DNA from: Dactylonectria macrodidyma
Taxonomy: Eukaryota; Ascomycota; Sordariomycetes; Hypocreales; Nectriaceae
Direction: 5' to 3'
Assembly (NCBI GenBank): GCA_020744425.1
Contig: JAGMUV010000002.1
Coordinates: forward strand, 4,880,501-4,944,500
DNA: 64,000 nucleotides
Within the stretch, counting starts at the first letter, position 1, and every line of letters begins with the position of its first letter. The position numbers were made by a program, and so were the translations under genes. The notes below the pieces were generated by a model. It made no database searches. It was not told the origin of the DNA and saw only the letters and a list, made by a program, of their open reading frames with translations. Shown one piece after another: positions 46,560 through 57,900 of this stretch.

Positions 46560-48809
46560 GATGGGCGGTGAGGTTTGAGTGTGTGTAAGGTGTGTAGTGT
46601 CAGTGAATGAGGATATAGTCACTGAGTGATAGTGGGTGTAAGTGGAAGACAGCGTGGGTAGAAGAAGGTGAAGATAGGTGTAAGTAGATGAGGGTATAAC
46701 CACTGAGATTGGTCCTCTGGGCTTCACAACAACACTTCACTCTTCACAGAGGATATGACCGTCTCTTTATACATCCCGAACCCCAGCGTCAATCCTGATC
46801 ATGTTTTGTTTCTTATTTTTACCGGTCTGTGCCGCTCACTTTCGCCTACAGCCGCACATCCGTCGAGCCGCCAGCACGTATCCGTCCCCCATGGCCACTC
46901 ATCAAGCTGCAAGTCCCAATCTAGCATCGTGCCACCCGCCCAGGAGTTTCGCATAGATTTCCCCTCGCGAAGTGGTCGAATCCTTCGTCCTTGGAATGAG
47001 AGTCGTCTGGACTTGATTCGCGCGCCGGTTCGTCGTGCGAAGGTCCGAAGCACTCTTTTCAGCTGAGGATGTCTTGCAGCGTCACAAAGTTGTGCCCCTG
47101 GCGTCTACCAGTCAAATGCTCTGTTTACTTTAGGCTTCGCCGCCATTCCAGTCTATTGCCAGGGCTTTGTTCCTTCACGCCCAACGAAACAGGTTTGTTC
47201 CTTTCATAGTAAAATCACGCTCCCAAGAAGCTGTCGGCAGTCTCGCTTGGCATTCCTATATTCGACTCACAACGTCACAGTTGCAAATGCAACCATATTC
47301 CAACCCGAAAACCCCGTTGTGTATTCTCCCTAAGCGATTGGCTGTTGATCGGTCGCTCCTCAGCCGCACGATGCTAGGGCACATATCGTCTTATATATAG
47401 CACTTCGCCTTCCCAAGGCGGCAATTCACCCCTCCCGCATACCACCCCGCCCTAGCCCTCACTGGCTCTCTCTCCGTGCCTGCATGATGGCCAGGTCCAG
47501 CCCGACTACCAGGCTGAAATGGAGCGAGTAGGTTTTAAGCTTACACGATAGTGGCCCGGCACCTTGCATGTTGCGCATAGTAATCCGGGCGAATCGTTAG
47601 GCCGGGCACAATAAAAGCAATACAGCGAGCCCTGAATAGTCGAAGCTAAGAGGTCGGGCAGCGTGCTCCGTGCTCAATGCGTATTAACCGGTTGTTTGGT
47701 ACCTTGGTCGTCAGCCCATAACGTCCAGAAATGGAATTACTCAAGGGTTGAGGCTGCTTCAAGTTAACTGCAACTAGAGACAGTGGCGTCCTCAAAGGAT
47801 TTTCCTACATCTCGTTGTCGATTCCTGCTGGCTGTTATTTGCTAGTTGATAGGGTGCAATTGGCTAATCCGCAGCATCTCATCACAGCCGACTAATTTAG
47901 TATTCAATGCGAAGCGGGGCGATCTGGTGATGTGTTGTCCAGAGGTCAGTTGTTTGTAGGAGTAGCCTCGACGTGAGGAGAGTCGAAGTGCTAATAGAGC
48001 CTGTTTCTAACTTCCACCAGTGATGTCGAGGTGTTGTCTAGAAAGTCGCATTTTGTCCCACCCCTGAAGTCAGGCGCCCTCCAGCAGTGCGATCTAGACC
48101 CCAAATTTGTTTCTATAGAGCTCACTGCACCAGACACTAATGCAGGACGCAAAAATCCTTGAGGAATAATAGTCCTGCTACAGGCTTACAGCACAAGGCC
48201 ACCATGCATTCTCATGCAAGGCACATGTCTTCGAGGACAAAGATGCCAGCTAAGAATAGAAATAGTACAAAATTAGAAAGAAGTCTAAAGTTATTAAATA
48301 ATTGGCTCAGAGATGAAAAGAGCATAATAACAAGATCATCAATCTACCTAACCATCAGAATCATGTCCATGAATCACGCCAGCGGTTCTCATCTAACACC
48401 AGCTTCACCTCTTCTTCATCCCCAAATCGGCTCAGCTTTGTGCCGCCAAACCCAAACCATATGTCCATATCCCCAATCTACATCCCATCAAAACTTGAGC
48501 CAGTCACAAGTTACTCAATCGCTCGGACAATCAACATATTCGCAAGTTCACCCCGTTTTTCTCAAATTAGGGTAAATATTTCCGATAACTCATGCTCTAA
48601 CAAATTGCGGTCGTAACCCATAGACGTCCGTTAGCCTCGTTCCATTGTTGCTAAGACCGATGGATTCACCTTCGCCATACAGAATTCCTGTCCCAGTGCC
48701 TCAAGCCTTCGAGGTCTTTCTAATCCATGACGTCCTCTGCTCACTTCAAAATGTCATTACACCTTGCATTAGACTGTATCCCGTCCTTGCCCTGCGTCCC
48801 TCGTGACAC
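46560..48809. other. Gene-poor region, AT-rich in its right half
   Basis: About 2.2 kb. The first part is the promoter of the secreted protein gene. From about 47900 to 48700 the sequence is AT-rich with two related strings (around 47928 and 48032, core GTGTTGTCYAGA) and an open frame at 48159-48575 without family likeness. It could be an old LTR or other repeat remnant; no element could be named. Confidence 0.35.
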
Positions 48810-49571
48810 TCATAGACCCATAAGATTGCGAATGCCCTGGTTTTCCACAATCCATGACGAACCCAGCTTCGATGCGGTAGGCGTGCCCTCCAGCCTCCCA
48901 TCCAGCTTGCCCATGGCCATCTGGGTCAGGAAGTCGCCGAGCATAGGCGTCGGGGAATGCAGGCCCTTGGTGAAGGCCCTCAAGGGCGGGCCCAGGATGG
49001 ACATGCCGACGTTGTACAGCATGCCCAGGTTTGGGATGTACGGCTGGATGCTCTTGTGGTGGGCGGCGTCGATAAAAGCCGGCCGGGGCGAGTAGACGCG
49101 CAGCGACGGCGATGCCGCAGCGATGTCGGCGAGCTCCTTCTCCGTCTCACCCTTGACACGGGCAAAGATGGGCGAGAAGCGGCCCGGCGTGTGGGTAGCG
49201 CCGTTGCCGGAGACGTAGACGAAGCGGAACGGCTCGGTCTCGGACGCCGAGAGCCCGGCAAAGGCGCGGGCGGCCTCGACGGCGTAGTCCTTTGTGATCT
49301 TGACGTAGGCGTCGGCGTCGACCTTGGTCTGGCTAATGCCCAGCGCCCACACGCAGCCCTGCGCGCCCTGCAGCTGCGAGAGCACCTCTGGGTCGTACTT
49401 GTTGAAATCATTTTGCAGGATCACGCTGATACGCGGGTCCTTGGCGTCCTCGGCCATCTGGACGGGCCGCCGCGAGAGGATGGAGATTTTGGTGATGTCA
49501 TTGGTCTTGATCATGGCTTCCAGGGCGGCTGAGCCGACCAAGCCTGTTGCGCCTGTGAGGATGACGTGCAT
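48810..49571 (-). CDS. NAD(P)-binding Rossmann (atypical SDR, Fmp52/HTATIP2-like) protein
   Basis: A single exon encodes 253 aa. The N-terminal nucleotide-binding motif TGATGLVG is at residues 6-13 directly after the first beta strand, followed by ILSRRP. YVSGNGATH and YSPRPAFID occupy the positions usual for the catalytic strand and loop in atypical short-chain dehydrogenases. The fold and size agree with the Fmp52/HTATIP2-like NAD(P)-binding group, whose members often lack a full Tyr-x3-Lys pair, as here. No targeting peptide is obvious. The reaction is not known. A 17-base G tract lies just upstream of the start codon. Confidence 0.85.
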   Translation of the reverse strand: MHVILTGATGLVGSAALEAMIKTNDITKISILSRRPVQMAEDAKDPRISVILQNDFNKYDPEVLSQLQGAQGCVWALGISQTKVDADAYVKITKDYAVEAARAFAGLSASETEPFRFVYVSGNGATHTPGRFSPIFARVKGETEKELADIAAASPSLRVYSPRPAFIDAAHHKSIQPYIPNLGMLYNVGMSILGPPLRAFTKGLHSPTPMLGDFLTQMAMGKLDGRLEGTPTASKLGSSWIVENQGIRNLMGL

Positions 49572-49586
49572 TGTGATGTGTTGAGA

Positions 49587-49603
49587 GGGGGGGGGGGGGG
49601 GGG
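49587..49603. repeat. Homopolymer of 17 G
   Basis: An uninterrupted G run (C17 on the coding strand) sits 16-32 bp upstream of the SDR-like start codon, within the likely 5' UTR. Such runs vary in length and are prone to sequencing error; on the transcript it would be a C run. Confidence 0.85.
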
Positions 49604-50485
49604 TTATGTTCTGAGAGTGAGCTGGTTTCTGAGGCTGCAGCTGCTGATATCAGAAGCAAAAGCTAATTGTGAAGGCAGAGATAGGTTGATGGGATGTAAT
49701 CAAACACTCGTACATAAATATATTCCCCATCGCCAACCTCGTCCCAAGCCCCTCTCGTATATACTCTCTCAACACTAAAGCCTTCCATCACGCACATAAA
49801 TCCACCGGCGGCAGCCCCTGATGTCACCAATGCGCAGCGTCAGCAAAATCCGGGTCCTATCGCCTGTGTCCGGTGCGGACTTAAGACGGGAAAAGGCAAC
49901 TGCAAAATTGTCACTCGAGGCGCGCAGTAGCGCCCCATGAGGAAGGCCACTAGCGCCTCCGCAAACTCCGCCAAAGTAACCAGCGGGAAATAAGCGTGTG
50001 TGATGGCTGAGAAGCTACACAAGGTGCGGCTTACCCTGTACCGACGGGGGCTTGATGATGACAGCTACCTCGTCAGAACGGCAATCCTGGTGTGACACCA
50101 GCTAATCAATTCAAAACATGACACCCTTCTTTGTTTTGGACTCTATTGTTCTCTCACTGAGTACTCTTTGCAGGAAATGGATATCGGAATTGACCAACTC
50201 AAGCTGTCGAAATAAATACGCCCTAAACCCCGAACAATGTTCGCTCAAAACAGATCATAATACATACACACATGGCCACTCATACCAAGCGAAAAGGAAA
50301 AGCGCAGCGGAAAGAAACACAACTCAGGTTATGTACCCCAGCCGAATATACAAAGAAAATGCCCACACAGCACACACTAGGAAACATGGTTATAGACGCG
50401 CACAAAGATGGATCTTGTCACCCGTGCAAATACAGGATATCTACAACCGCCGAAAAGGGGAGCAAACAGGGTATGGCTTCCTCAC
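49604..50485. other. Intergenic region, no gene seen
   Basis: About 0.9 kb between the SDR-like promoter and the 3' end of the Cys-rich protein gene. Overlapping ORFs at 50118-50639 (+) lack motifs and run into the real minus-strand gene. Confidence 0.4.
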
Positions 50486-51449
50486 TCAAAGCAAGGTGAG
50501 GGCGAGCACCAGGCCGGCGAGTGCTGATGCGATGCGGACTGGACTCGAATACGTTATGGCGCCGGTCGAGCCCACCGAGGACGGCAGCACAGCCTTGACT
50601 TGGATGTTGTTGGCTACGCTGTCTAGGCTGGGCGTGTAAGTCAGGTCGGTGAAGTTGCAGACATCCTTGATGATGTTGATATCTAAAAATAAATGTTAGC
50701 CTCCCTGACCATTGGAAAGGTAACAAAAAAGACTCACTGTTATCAGGAAACCCAGCCGACACGATGCAGCTCGCACAAAGCGCCGTCAGCTTCCCCACGT
50801 CGAAGCTCTCGTTGAGGCACACGCAATCCTCCTCGGCATTGTCAGCCGAGTACAGCTGACCATTTGGCTCCTGAATGTTGCCGTCCCAATCCCAGGTGCT
50901 CGTCGTCGTTTTGCTGTCGGCCTGGTCCGAGAGAGACATGGAGGTGGGCGGGGCGGTGATGGTGGATGTGGCGAAGGACGTAGTAGTAGAAGTGAGGGAG
51001 GTAGTCGACGTGGTGGACGTCGTCGACGTTGAGAGCAGCAGCTGCGTGCTCGACTCCAACGACTCGTCGAAAGTAGGCGTGATGCGCGTGATCGTCGATG
51101 ACGGCCGCAGGTCGAGAGCGCTGCTCGAAGCAACCTGCACGGGGAACGACGTCGGCGCCGCGACGATGATGGAGAAGCTCCTCTTCTCCTTGTCGTCCCT
51201 TGCTGCAACAGCCTCCTCGAGAGGTTCCACCGCCAGCTTCGGCACCCATTCGCCGCGTCCAACAAGATGATCGTCGGGTAGTCGTTTCTTTAGCCGCCGC
51301 GCGTGCACATTGCAGTCCGTCGTCAGCTCGACGATTGGGCCGCAGATTTGCACGCACTGCAGCGGTATGTCCTCCAGGGGGAGCGTGTCGGCCGTCACAA
51401 CGGCGGCCAGGCCCAATGCCAGGGCCAGACCTATCGGGACCGACTTCAT
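50486..51449 (-). CDS. Secreted, probably GPI-anchored, Ser/Thr-rich Cys protein
   Basis: Two exons, 51449-50738 and 50682-50486, encode 302 aa; the intron is 55 bp (GTGAGT/TTTTAG). A signal peptide covers about residues 1-20. A Cys pair CVQICGPIVELTTDC follows, then a charged linker, a Thr/Ser-rich mucin-like stretch (about 135-175), and a second Cys block EEDCVCLNESFDVGKLTALCASCI plus KDVCNF. The last 20 or so residues are hydrophobic (SALAGLVLALTLL), as in a GPI-attachment signal. The Cys spacing resembles fungal CFEM-related extracellular proteins but lacks a canonical CFEM consensus. Likely location is the plasma membrane or cell wall. Function unknown. Confidence 0.75.
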
Positions 51450-51678
51450 AAAGGTCGTAGGATATGATGTCGACTTTGTTTTTGTTTCTTTCCGTCTTTT
51501 TCTTTCCTCGCAGTTCCCCAGATGGGATCTTCTCTCCAACCCGCTTCTGTCGATGTGTGCTCAGGCTTGGTCGAGTCCTAGGAAGAGATCGAAAGTGTAT
51601 ACGCCGCTTCGTCAACCCACGCGTCCGCTACTTCATCAAGCAACAAAAACACAACGTCAAAGAAACTCAAAAAAACGA

Positions 51679-51924
51679 ATGGCTAGGCTTGATGCCGAAG
51701 TCGAAAAGGACCGCTTTCCTCAAGAGAATGAATGGAAGCGGACGGCGAGGACCATTCAACGATGGGCTTCTGGAGCAAAAGTTTGGGTCACCAAGGGTGA
51801 GCGCGTAATGAGAGAGATGTTGGAAGGGACAGAGTTCCAATCCACGCAGCAGATCTGCGAAGGTCTGAGGATCATGCTGGTCGCCTTTTTGAAGGGGCGC
51901 TTCGTTCCAACAGTCTTTGTATGA
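51679..51924 (+). CDS. Possible small hypothetical protein, 81 aa
   Basis: An uninterrupted ATG-to-stop frame starts 230 bp from, and divergent to, the start of the Cys-rich protein gene. The product begins MARLDAEVEKDRFPQENEW and is rich in charged residues with an amphipathic helical look (KGERVMREMLEG, QQICEGLRIMLVAFLKG). No known family. The frame is also open further upstream without a convincing start. It may be a real small gene or a chance ORF in a bidirectional promoter. Confidence 0.3.
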   Translation: MARLDAEVEKDRFPQENEWKRTARTIQRWASGAKVWVTKGERVMREMLEGTEFQSTQQICEGLRIMLVAFLKGRFVPTVFV

Positions 51925-52914
51925 GATGGCCGGCAACTCCAACACTGAAACGGCCGAAGGGGCGGCTGGCTGGCTGACAGGCGCCCCTCCGCGCAGTCTA
52001 GCGGAAGCCCCCCGTGTAAGTCAAGCCAAAGCGTATTGTAGGAAACAGGAGGCCCGTCCGCAACGATGGAACCTGGGGATACGACTGGCATGGCAGAAAA
52101 AGTCGAGACAGAAAGAACGGGGCCTGCAGGGACCAGAACTGGCTGTGACTGGGCCTGGGCTCAGGATACTCCGAATGTCGCCTGGTCGGGGGGTCGCACC
52201 TCAGGGCTGAGACGTAGCCGATCAGCGTCTGAAACGGCAACGGCAACAACGCTCCCCATGCTGCTAGCCTCTAGCCTGATAAAACCGTCCCATTCAATGG
52301 CTTCGCGTCTTACGGGATGTCGAAGCGAGTGGTGATCATCCGTCCAGTGTTCGTCGGAAGAAAACGCCTCGTGGCAAGCAGAGAAGTCGACGTTAAGTGG
52401 TTGCAGTGTCCACGTGGACCACGCTTACGCGGTGCCGCAGATGTCGTGGTTACGTCAACTCTGTTGGGCTTCTCTTACAACTGACGGGTTTCTCCAACTC
52501 AGTTAGGTTTTCTGCGACACAGGACGATTCTGTGACAAAGAAGCCCTGATCTGTCAGCCCTCTCTTCTCTCAACTGTTCTCACGTTGGCCGTCCTAGACA
52601 AAGTCCAAGAAACATCAAGTCATTTTCCAATTTAATTTTAACTTCAATTGATTGATCTAGTGTTTTCAAGCTGACTGTTGCTCTGGAAGTCTAGTTCTAT
52701 ATCCTGAGACCCCACTCCCTCACACCTCACTCCTCGCACAAAGTCTATCTAATTGACATTCCATCCTCCACGTGTCTCGTCAGCCGCGTCCAAATCTTCA
52801 TTCATGCCTATTAAAAACAGTAATAATTGTTTGCCAGACGACACATTCATACACCCAAGAAACCCAACATGACGGTCGTCAAAAACATGCCCCCTCGGAC
52901 CCTAACGTGGTCAC
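51925..52914. other. Intergenic region downstream of UDP-glucose dehydrogenase
   Basis: About 1 kb. No ORF of note. The right half is AT-richer and contains the 3' UTR of the minus-strand dehydrogenase gene. Confidence 0.4.
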
Positions 52915-54971
52915 TTAGAAGCGGTGCTGGCGACCAACACTCTCGACGCGAACGCCCAGCTTGACCATCTCACGCGAGTCGATGACACCACGGCCATCAA
53001 AGACCCAGCGGGGCTTGGCCATGGCCGCGGAGATGCGGACCCAATCGACACGTTCCTTGGGCTTGTACTCCTCGGCGCTGCCCATGCCAGTGGCGAAGCC
53101 AGTCTCCTTGCTTTCGCGCTCCTGGATGCAGTCGGGGCAGTCGTCCTCGCAGCTAGGCTCGACGTTGAAGCGGTCGAGGGGATCGGCCGACTTGACGTCC
53201 TCACGCTGGACAAGGTACTTATGGAGGGCAAGAAGCTCGTTCTCGGTGGGGGTGTCCGTCGCGAAGGGGCGGGGGTCGGCCTTGGGGTTGGGCTTGCGGC
53301 TCTTGGTGGCGGCCTCAACGGGGGCGGGTGTGGGCTTGGGAGCGGGCTGGTTGCGGAACTCGTCGAACTCGGTGGCGATGATGATGGCAGTGCTGGCCTC
53401 GCAGGCGTCGTAGGCGTTGCCGTAGACGGAAATGTTGGCACCCTCGGCCGCAGGACCGAGAAGCTCCTTAATCTCCTGCTTGATGACGAGGGGGTTGCAG
53501 CAGGGGTCGAAGACGGCGACCTCACGAGGTCGCTCCTCGAGAAGAGTCTTGATCATCTCAAGGGCAGGGGCCTCACGGGTGTCGGAGGTGTTCTTCTTGA
53601 AGGCGAAGCCGAGAATCGTCACCTTCTTGCCAACAAGGGTGTTGTTGAGGCACTTGATGACACGGTTGGAGAAGCGGTCACGGGCGTACTCGTTCATCTT
53701 GACAACCTGGCGCCAGTACTCGGCGACCTCGGGGAGACCCATAGTGTCGGCGAGGTAGACCAAGTTGAGGACATCCTTCTTGAAGCAGCTGCCACCGAAA
53801 CCAATACCAGCCATCAAGAACTTGTTGCCGATACGGGGGTCGACACCGACAGCACGGGCGACCTCATCAACATCAGCACCAGTCTGCTCGCAAACGGCGG
53901 AAATGGAGTTGATGCTGGAAATGCGCTGGGCCAGCATGGAGTTGGCGACCAGCTTGGCGAGCTCAGAGGACCAAACGTTGGTGGTCAGGATGCGCTCGCG
54001 GGGAACCCAAGCAGCGTAGACATCGGCAAGGGCCTCGGCGGCCTTCTTACCGGCGGGGGTGGGGTTGGAACCGATCAGAATGCGGTCAGGGTACAGGAGA
54101 TCGTTGACGGCGGTACCAGCAGCCAAGAACTCGGGGTTGGAGAGAATCTCGAAGTGAACACCGGGGCGGTGCATGTTGAGCTAGATCCCAAGTTAGACAC
54201 GTGAAAAGTTAAAGCCGCGAGTTCCCGTTGTGTAGGGTCTCACAAGTTCCCCAGGGGATTGGGATTCGACTTACAGTGTCGGCAACAAGCTGAGCAGTGC
54301 GGCAAGGGACAGTGCTCTTCTCGACAATGATGGCACCCTCGCGGGCGTACTGGGCGACAACACCGGTAACGGCCTCGAAGGCGGTCATGTCGGTGGCGCT
54401 GCCAGCACCAACACCACGGTACTTGGTGGGGGTGTTGACGGCGACGAGGACGACGTCGGCCTCGCCAATGTGCTTGGCAATGTCGGTAGAGAAGAACAGG
54501 TTGGGCTGGCGGGTGGGAAGGGAAACCTCGTCCTCAGCGCTGGGCTCCTTGGCGACGGTGGCCTCGCGGCTTCCATCACGGGCAATTCGAATGATGTCGT
54601 GCAGGCCAGGCTCGTAGATGGGAGGGTGGAGCGAGTTCCAACGGCGAATACGGGTCTCGTCTCGGTCGACGACGGTCACCTGGATGTGAGGGTTCTGGAA
54701 GGCAATGACAGCAGCGGTGGGACCACCTAGGGGGAGAATGTCAGTTGTGATGGGGCCAATTGAAGCTTCACCGCTCGTTCTAGACAGCTGGGAAGATGTT
54801 GCGCTGGCGAGACTGGAAGAAGGGTCTCGCCTTGCCAGACGCAACAGTTTTAGGTGAACGCATTCCAGGAGACATACCGACGTAGCCAGCACCAACACAG
54901 CAGATCTTCTCGACCTTGATATCTTCCTTGAAGCCGTTGGGCTCGACGCCATTGGAGATGATGGCCGACAT
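52915..54971 (-). CDS. ugd1: UDP-glucose 6-dehydrogenase with internal insertion
   Basis: Three exons, 54971-54878, 54726-54275 and 54180-52915, encode 603 aa; introns are 151 and 94 bp. The cytosolic enzyme oxidises UDP-glucose to UDP-glucuronate with two NAD+. The dinucleotide motif GAGYVG is at residues 27-32, VNTPTK and EKSTVP follow, and the catalytic thiol is Cys314 in GFGGSCFKKD. FAFKKNTSDTRE and the C-terminal WVFDGRGVIDSREM complete the family pattern. Between TEFDEFR and VDWVRI, where animal and plant enzymes have almost no spacer, about 100 residues (459-558) are inserted: a Pro/Lys-rich stretch, a helical block and a CEDDCPDC cluster. This accounts for the excess over the usual 470 aa or so. 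A long antisense frame over the gene is a codon-bias shadow. Confidence 0.95.
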
Positions 54972-57900
54972 GGTGAAGGTTGAGTAGTGGGGGTGGAGGG
55001 GGTTTCGCAGGGCAGGATCTGGTGGGATCGTCAGGCGCAAACAAAGTCTCGTAGCTACGCGTCGAAAGCAGCAACGAACGGTTGAGCGAGAGGAGGGGGA
55101 GCGAGGGGATAATGAAGGAAAAAAAAAAAGGAGGCAGAGGGGTTGTGCAAGGACAAAGAGTGAGAGGCTCGAGGAGGATAAGAAAGACCAGCGTAGCGTA
55201 GCGCAGATCCTAACAGTGTAGCACTGGAGGAGAGAAAAAAGGGGGGGAGTGGAGGGGCGGGAGGCACACGCACAGCAGCTAGCACTGTGCAGGCCCAGTA
55301 ATTATCAGCCAAGGTACCTCCCGAGTCACTGGCGGGACGTACACGTTGGGGCCTGGGGGAGTGCTGAAGAAATTAAGGCGGTGAGGTTGTTGCCAATTAG
55401 TTTCTGCCCATCAGCACGCAGCCCCAGCGGCCATCGGACCGCGCCAAGGGATGATGCCGTGATGGCGGCAGCGGGCTCGTGGTAGGAGTGGTCGGGGTGG
55501 GACCCTGCGCAAGCCTCCAAGGGCCTACAGAGAGGTAGGGGTGCCAACCTTACTCTGTCGGGACTTGGAAAGGCCGCCTTGGGATTGGAATCATTGGATT
55601 TCCAGGGGCGTGGGGCGGGCGTTGATGCCAGGGCCGGGTACTTGGACAGTAGGTATCTGGATGGTTTAGTGTCAGCCATTGTGGTACTTTGGTTTGGTCT
55701 CCCTTCTTCCTTCGATTCTTGTCATTTATTACGAATTGTAATAAGCACCTGTTTCCCTCCCTCCCATTTTTGGTTGATCCGTTCAGGACTTTCTCCTTTA
55801 CGAGGCGCGGCTCGCGCAATTGTATTGATAATGGCAAGCCCACCGATACAGTGCCGGGTGCACCGTGCATCTAATCATCAACGACGATGGCTCGAAGACT
55901 TCAACAACTCTCGCGCCCCTCCGGGCACTAAGCTTACTTCTGAACCCATTTATCTCTGAGCCCCACCACGCACCACTCACTTACAGCGCTTACAGGGCCT
56001 GAGCTTTCAAAGGGCCAGGGGCAAGATCCAAGGCGTCCAGGGGGCCACTGGCGGTGGCGTACCAATAGTTCACGTTCCTGCGGCTCCTGTCGACGACGGC
56101 ATCTGGTAACAGGTACCTGCGCGATAGGTGCTGAGGTGCCCAAAGTTTTAGCGGGAAATCGAGTCAAAGTCTAGACGAATTTCTTGATTGTGGCTAGGAC
56201 TACTCCGGGGCTGTAAATTGTGGCGGGGTCTTCAGCCTTCCCTTCCAGTGGCAGATTGGACGTGAACTTTGTGTTGAAACGAGACATGTCATCCTCGTGT
56301 AAAGAAACAGCCAGAGCAATGGCGCAACAGAGCAACAGAGCACCTCCGCAGTGGGACAAACTGCATGGACCTGGTAGGCCATGACCCCCATATGCTCTGT
56401 GCCCGGTGCCTGGTGCCGCTGATCCAGCCTTGTTTGCTGCATCCTACTACAGCCTTCTCATTGAATCAACATGATTTCTGCAACATGGGTTGGTATCGGT
56501 GGACCTCCATTATCGGTGGGAACGGCTTCCAGGAACAAGCTGGGCTGGGTGGTTGCGGGTACATGGGAGCTTGTATTCCGTCACACTGTATATTCGCACT
56601 GTAACCCACCATCATCCATTCCACCCCTCCGTCCATGGGGAAAACTGCCAGCCTGGCCCAAACGTCAAAGGGTCCATCCATCCTTCGATCTTGAGTGCAT
56701 CTCGTGGTGGACAATACCACTGTGCCATGGCAGAGCATCATAATCATGCCGATATCTCGGTATCATTGTCAAGTCCCTCTCCGCTGTATTCTTGGTCATC
56801 ACGCGGCGATCAAAGGGGCGGTAACGGTTCGTGGTGGGCTCGTATGGTTGCCAAAAATACCACCGAAAAGGCAGACACGAGGCCAAGAGCTAAGGTGGAA
56901 CACCGTCTCCGTCTGTCTCCTGATGGCTGAATACCGCCACCCTCATTTTTTTTCTTATTCATTCCTGACGCTGAGGCTGGGATACGATGACAGATGTGAG
57001 TGATAATATCCAGTGGGTAGCCTACCGAGATTTCTTCATCAACCGAGACGACAGGGGTTCCCAAACACGTGTATTCCAGAGTTGGACAAGACAGACATAT
57101 GAGGTGAGCCGACGAGACATGTTATTGGAGCCTTACGAATTGAAATAACTGACTGTTCATAAAGAGAGAGCAGTGCGGTGAGGCTCGGCCAAGGCGAGGT
57201 GAGGCGATTCATACAATGGTCTTTGGTTTCAACACGGGATGTACCCTCCATCATGGTGTACAGTGTGGACGCCTCCCGAAATTCACCAAGGCATGCTGGA
57301 ACGCCTCCAGATTTATTTAGCAACATCCGCCACTGCTCAATGTAGAATACCCTACCCACATAACCACCTGGAATTCATTAATCCGATGCCGGCTCGGCCG
57401 ATTTAGCCTGGACGCTGACTGGGCCAGGGGCCTGGACGCTGCCCGTCATTCTCACGGCAACTGGCCGAGAAAAGAGAGCGCCGCCTGGGAGGGCAGACGC
57501 ATGGTTCCGAAAAATGGAACCTGTTGATGAGTTGCTTGATCGGCCGGTTCCGCAATTGATTCGACACCCTGGAGAGTTGGTTTGTGTCAAAGCCACCCTG
57601 GCCTAGCCGCAGGTGCTGACAGCTCAGAACCGGCGGAAGTGAGTATCTAGGGCAACAGACTTTTATGACGAAGCAAGCCAACTGCATGAATTCCAAGAGG
57701 ATTACGTGTGTGACGGTTTAATTCGCAGCCGATTGCAGCATCTCTTCCTTGCCCGAGTCACCGGCTCCGAAGCCATGAAACGAAGCCTTGGGCCGGCGAA
57801 TCCTTGTCCGCGAAGTCCTGTATCAGAACTTGAGCCCCCCTCTACGCAACCCTCCACGTCATAATAAGCCATAATTCGATAGACCATCAGCCCAAGGGGG

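Noticed and set aside
48159..48575. 138-aa plus-strand ORF in the AT-rich island
   Set aside because: Low-complexity, no family likeness, and sits in probable repeat debris.
52924..54204. 426-aa plus-strand ORF antisense to UDP-glucose dehydrogenase
   Set aside because: Shadow of a GC3-rich conserved gene; repetitive Leu/Gly/Asp composition and no motif. It also crosses into the sense gene's intron.
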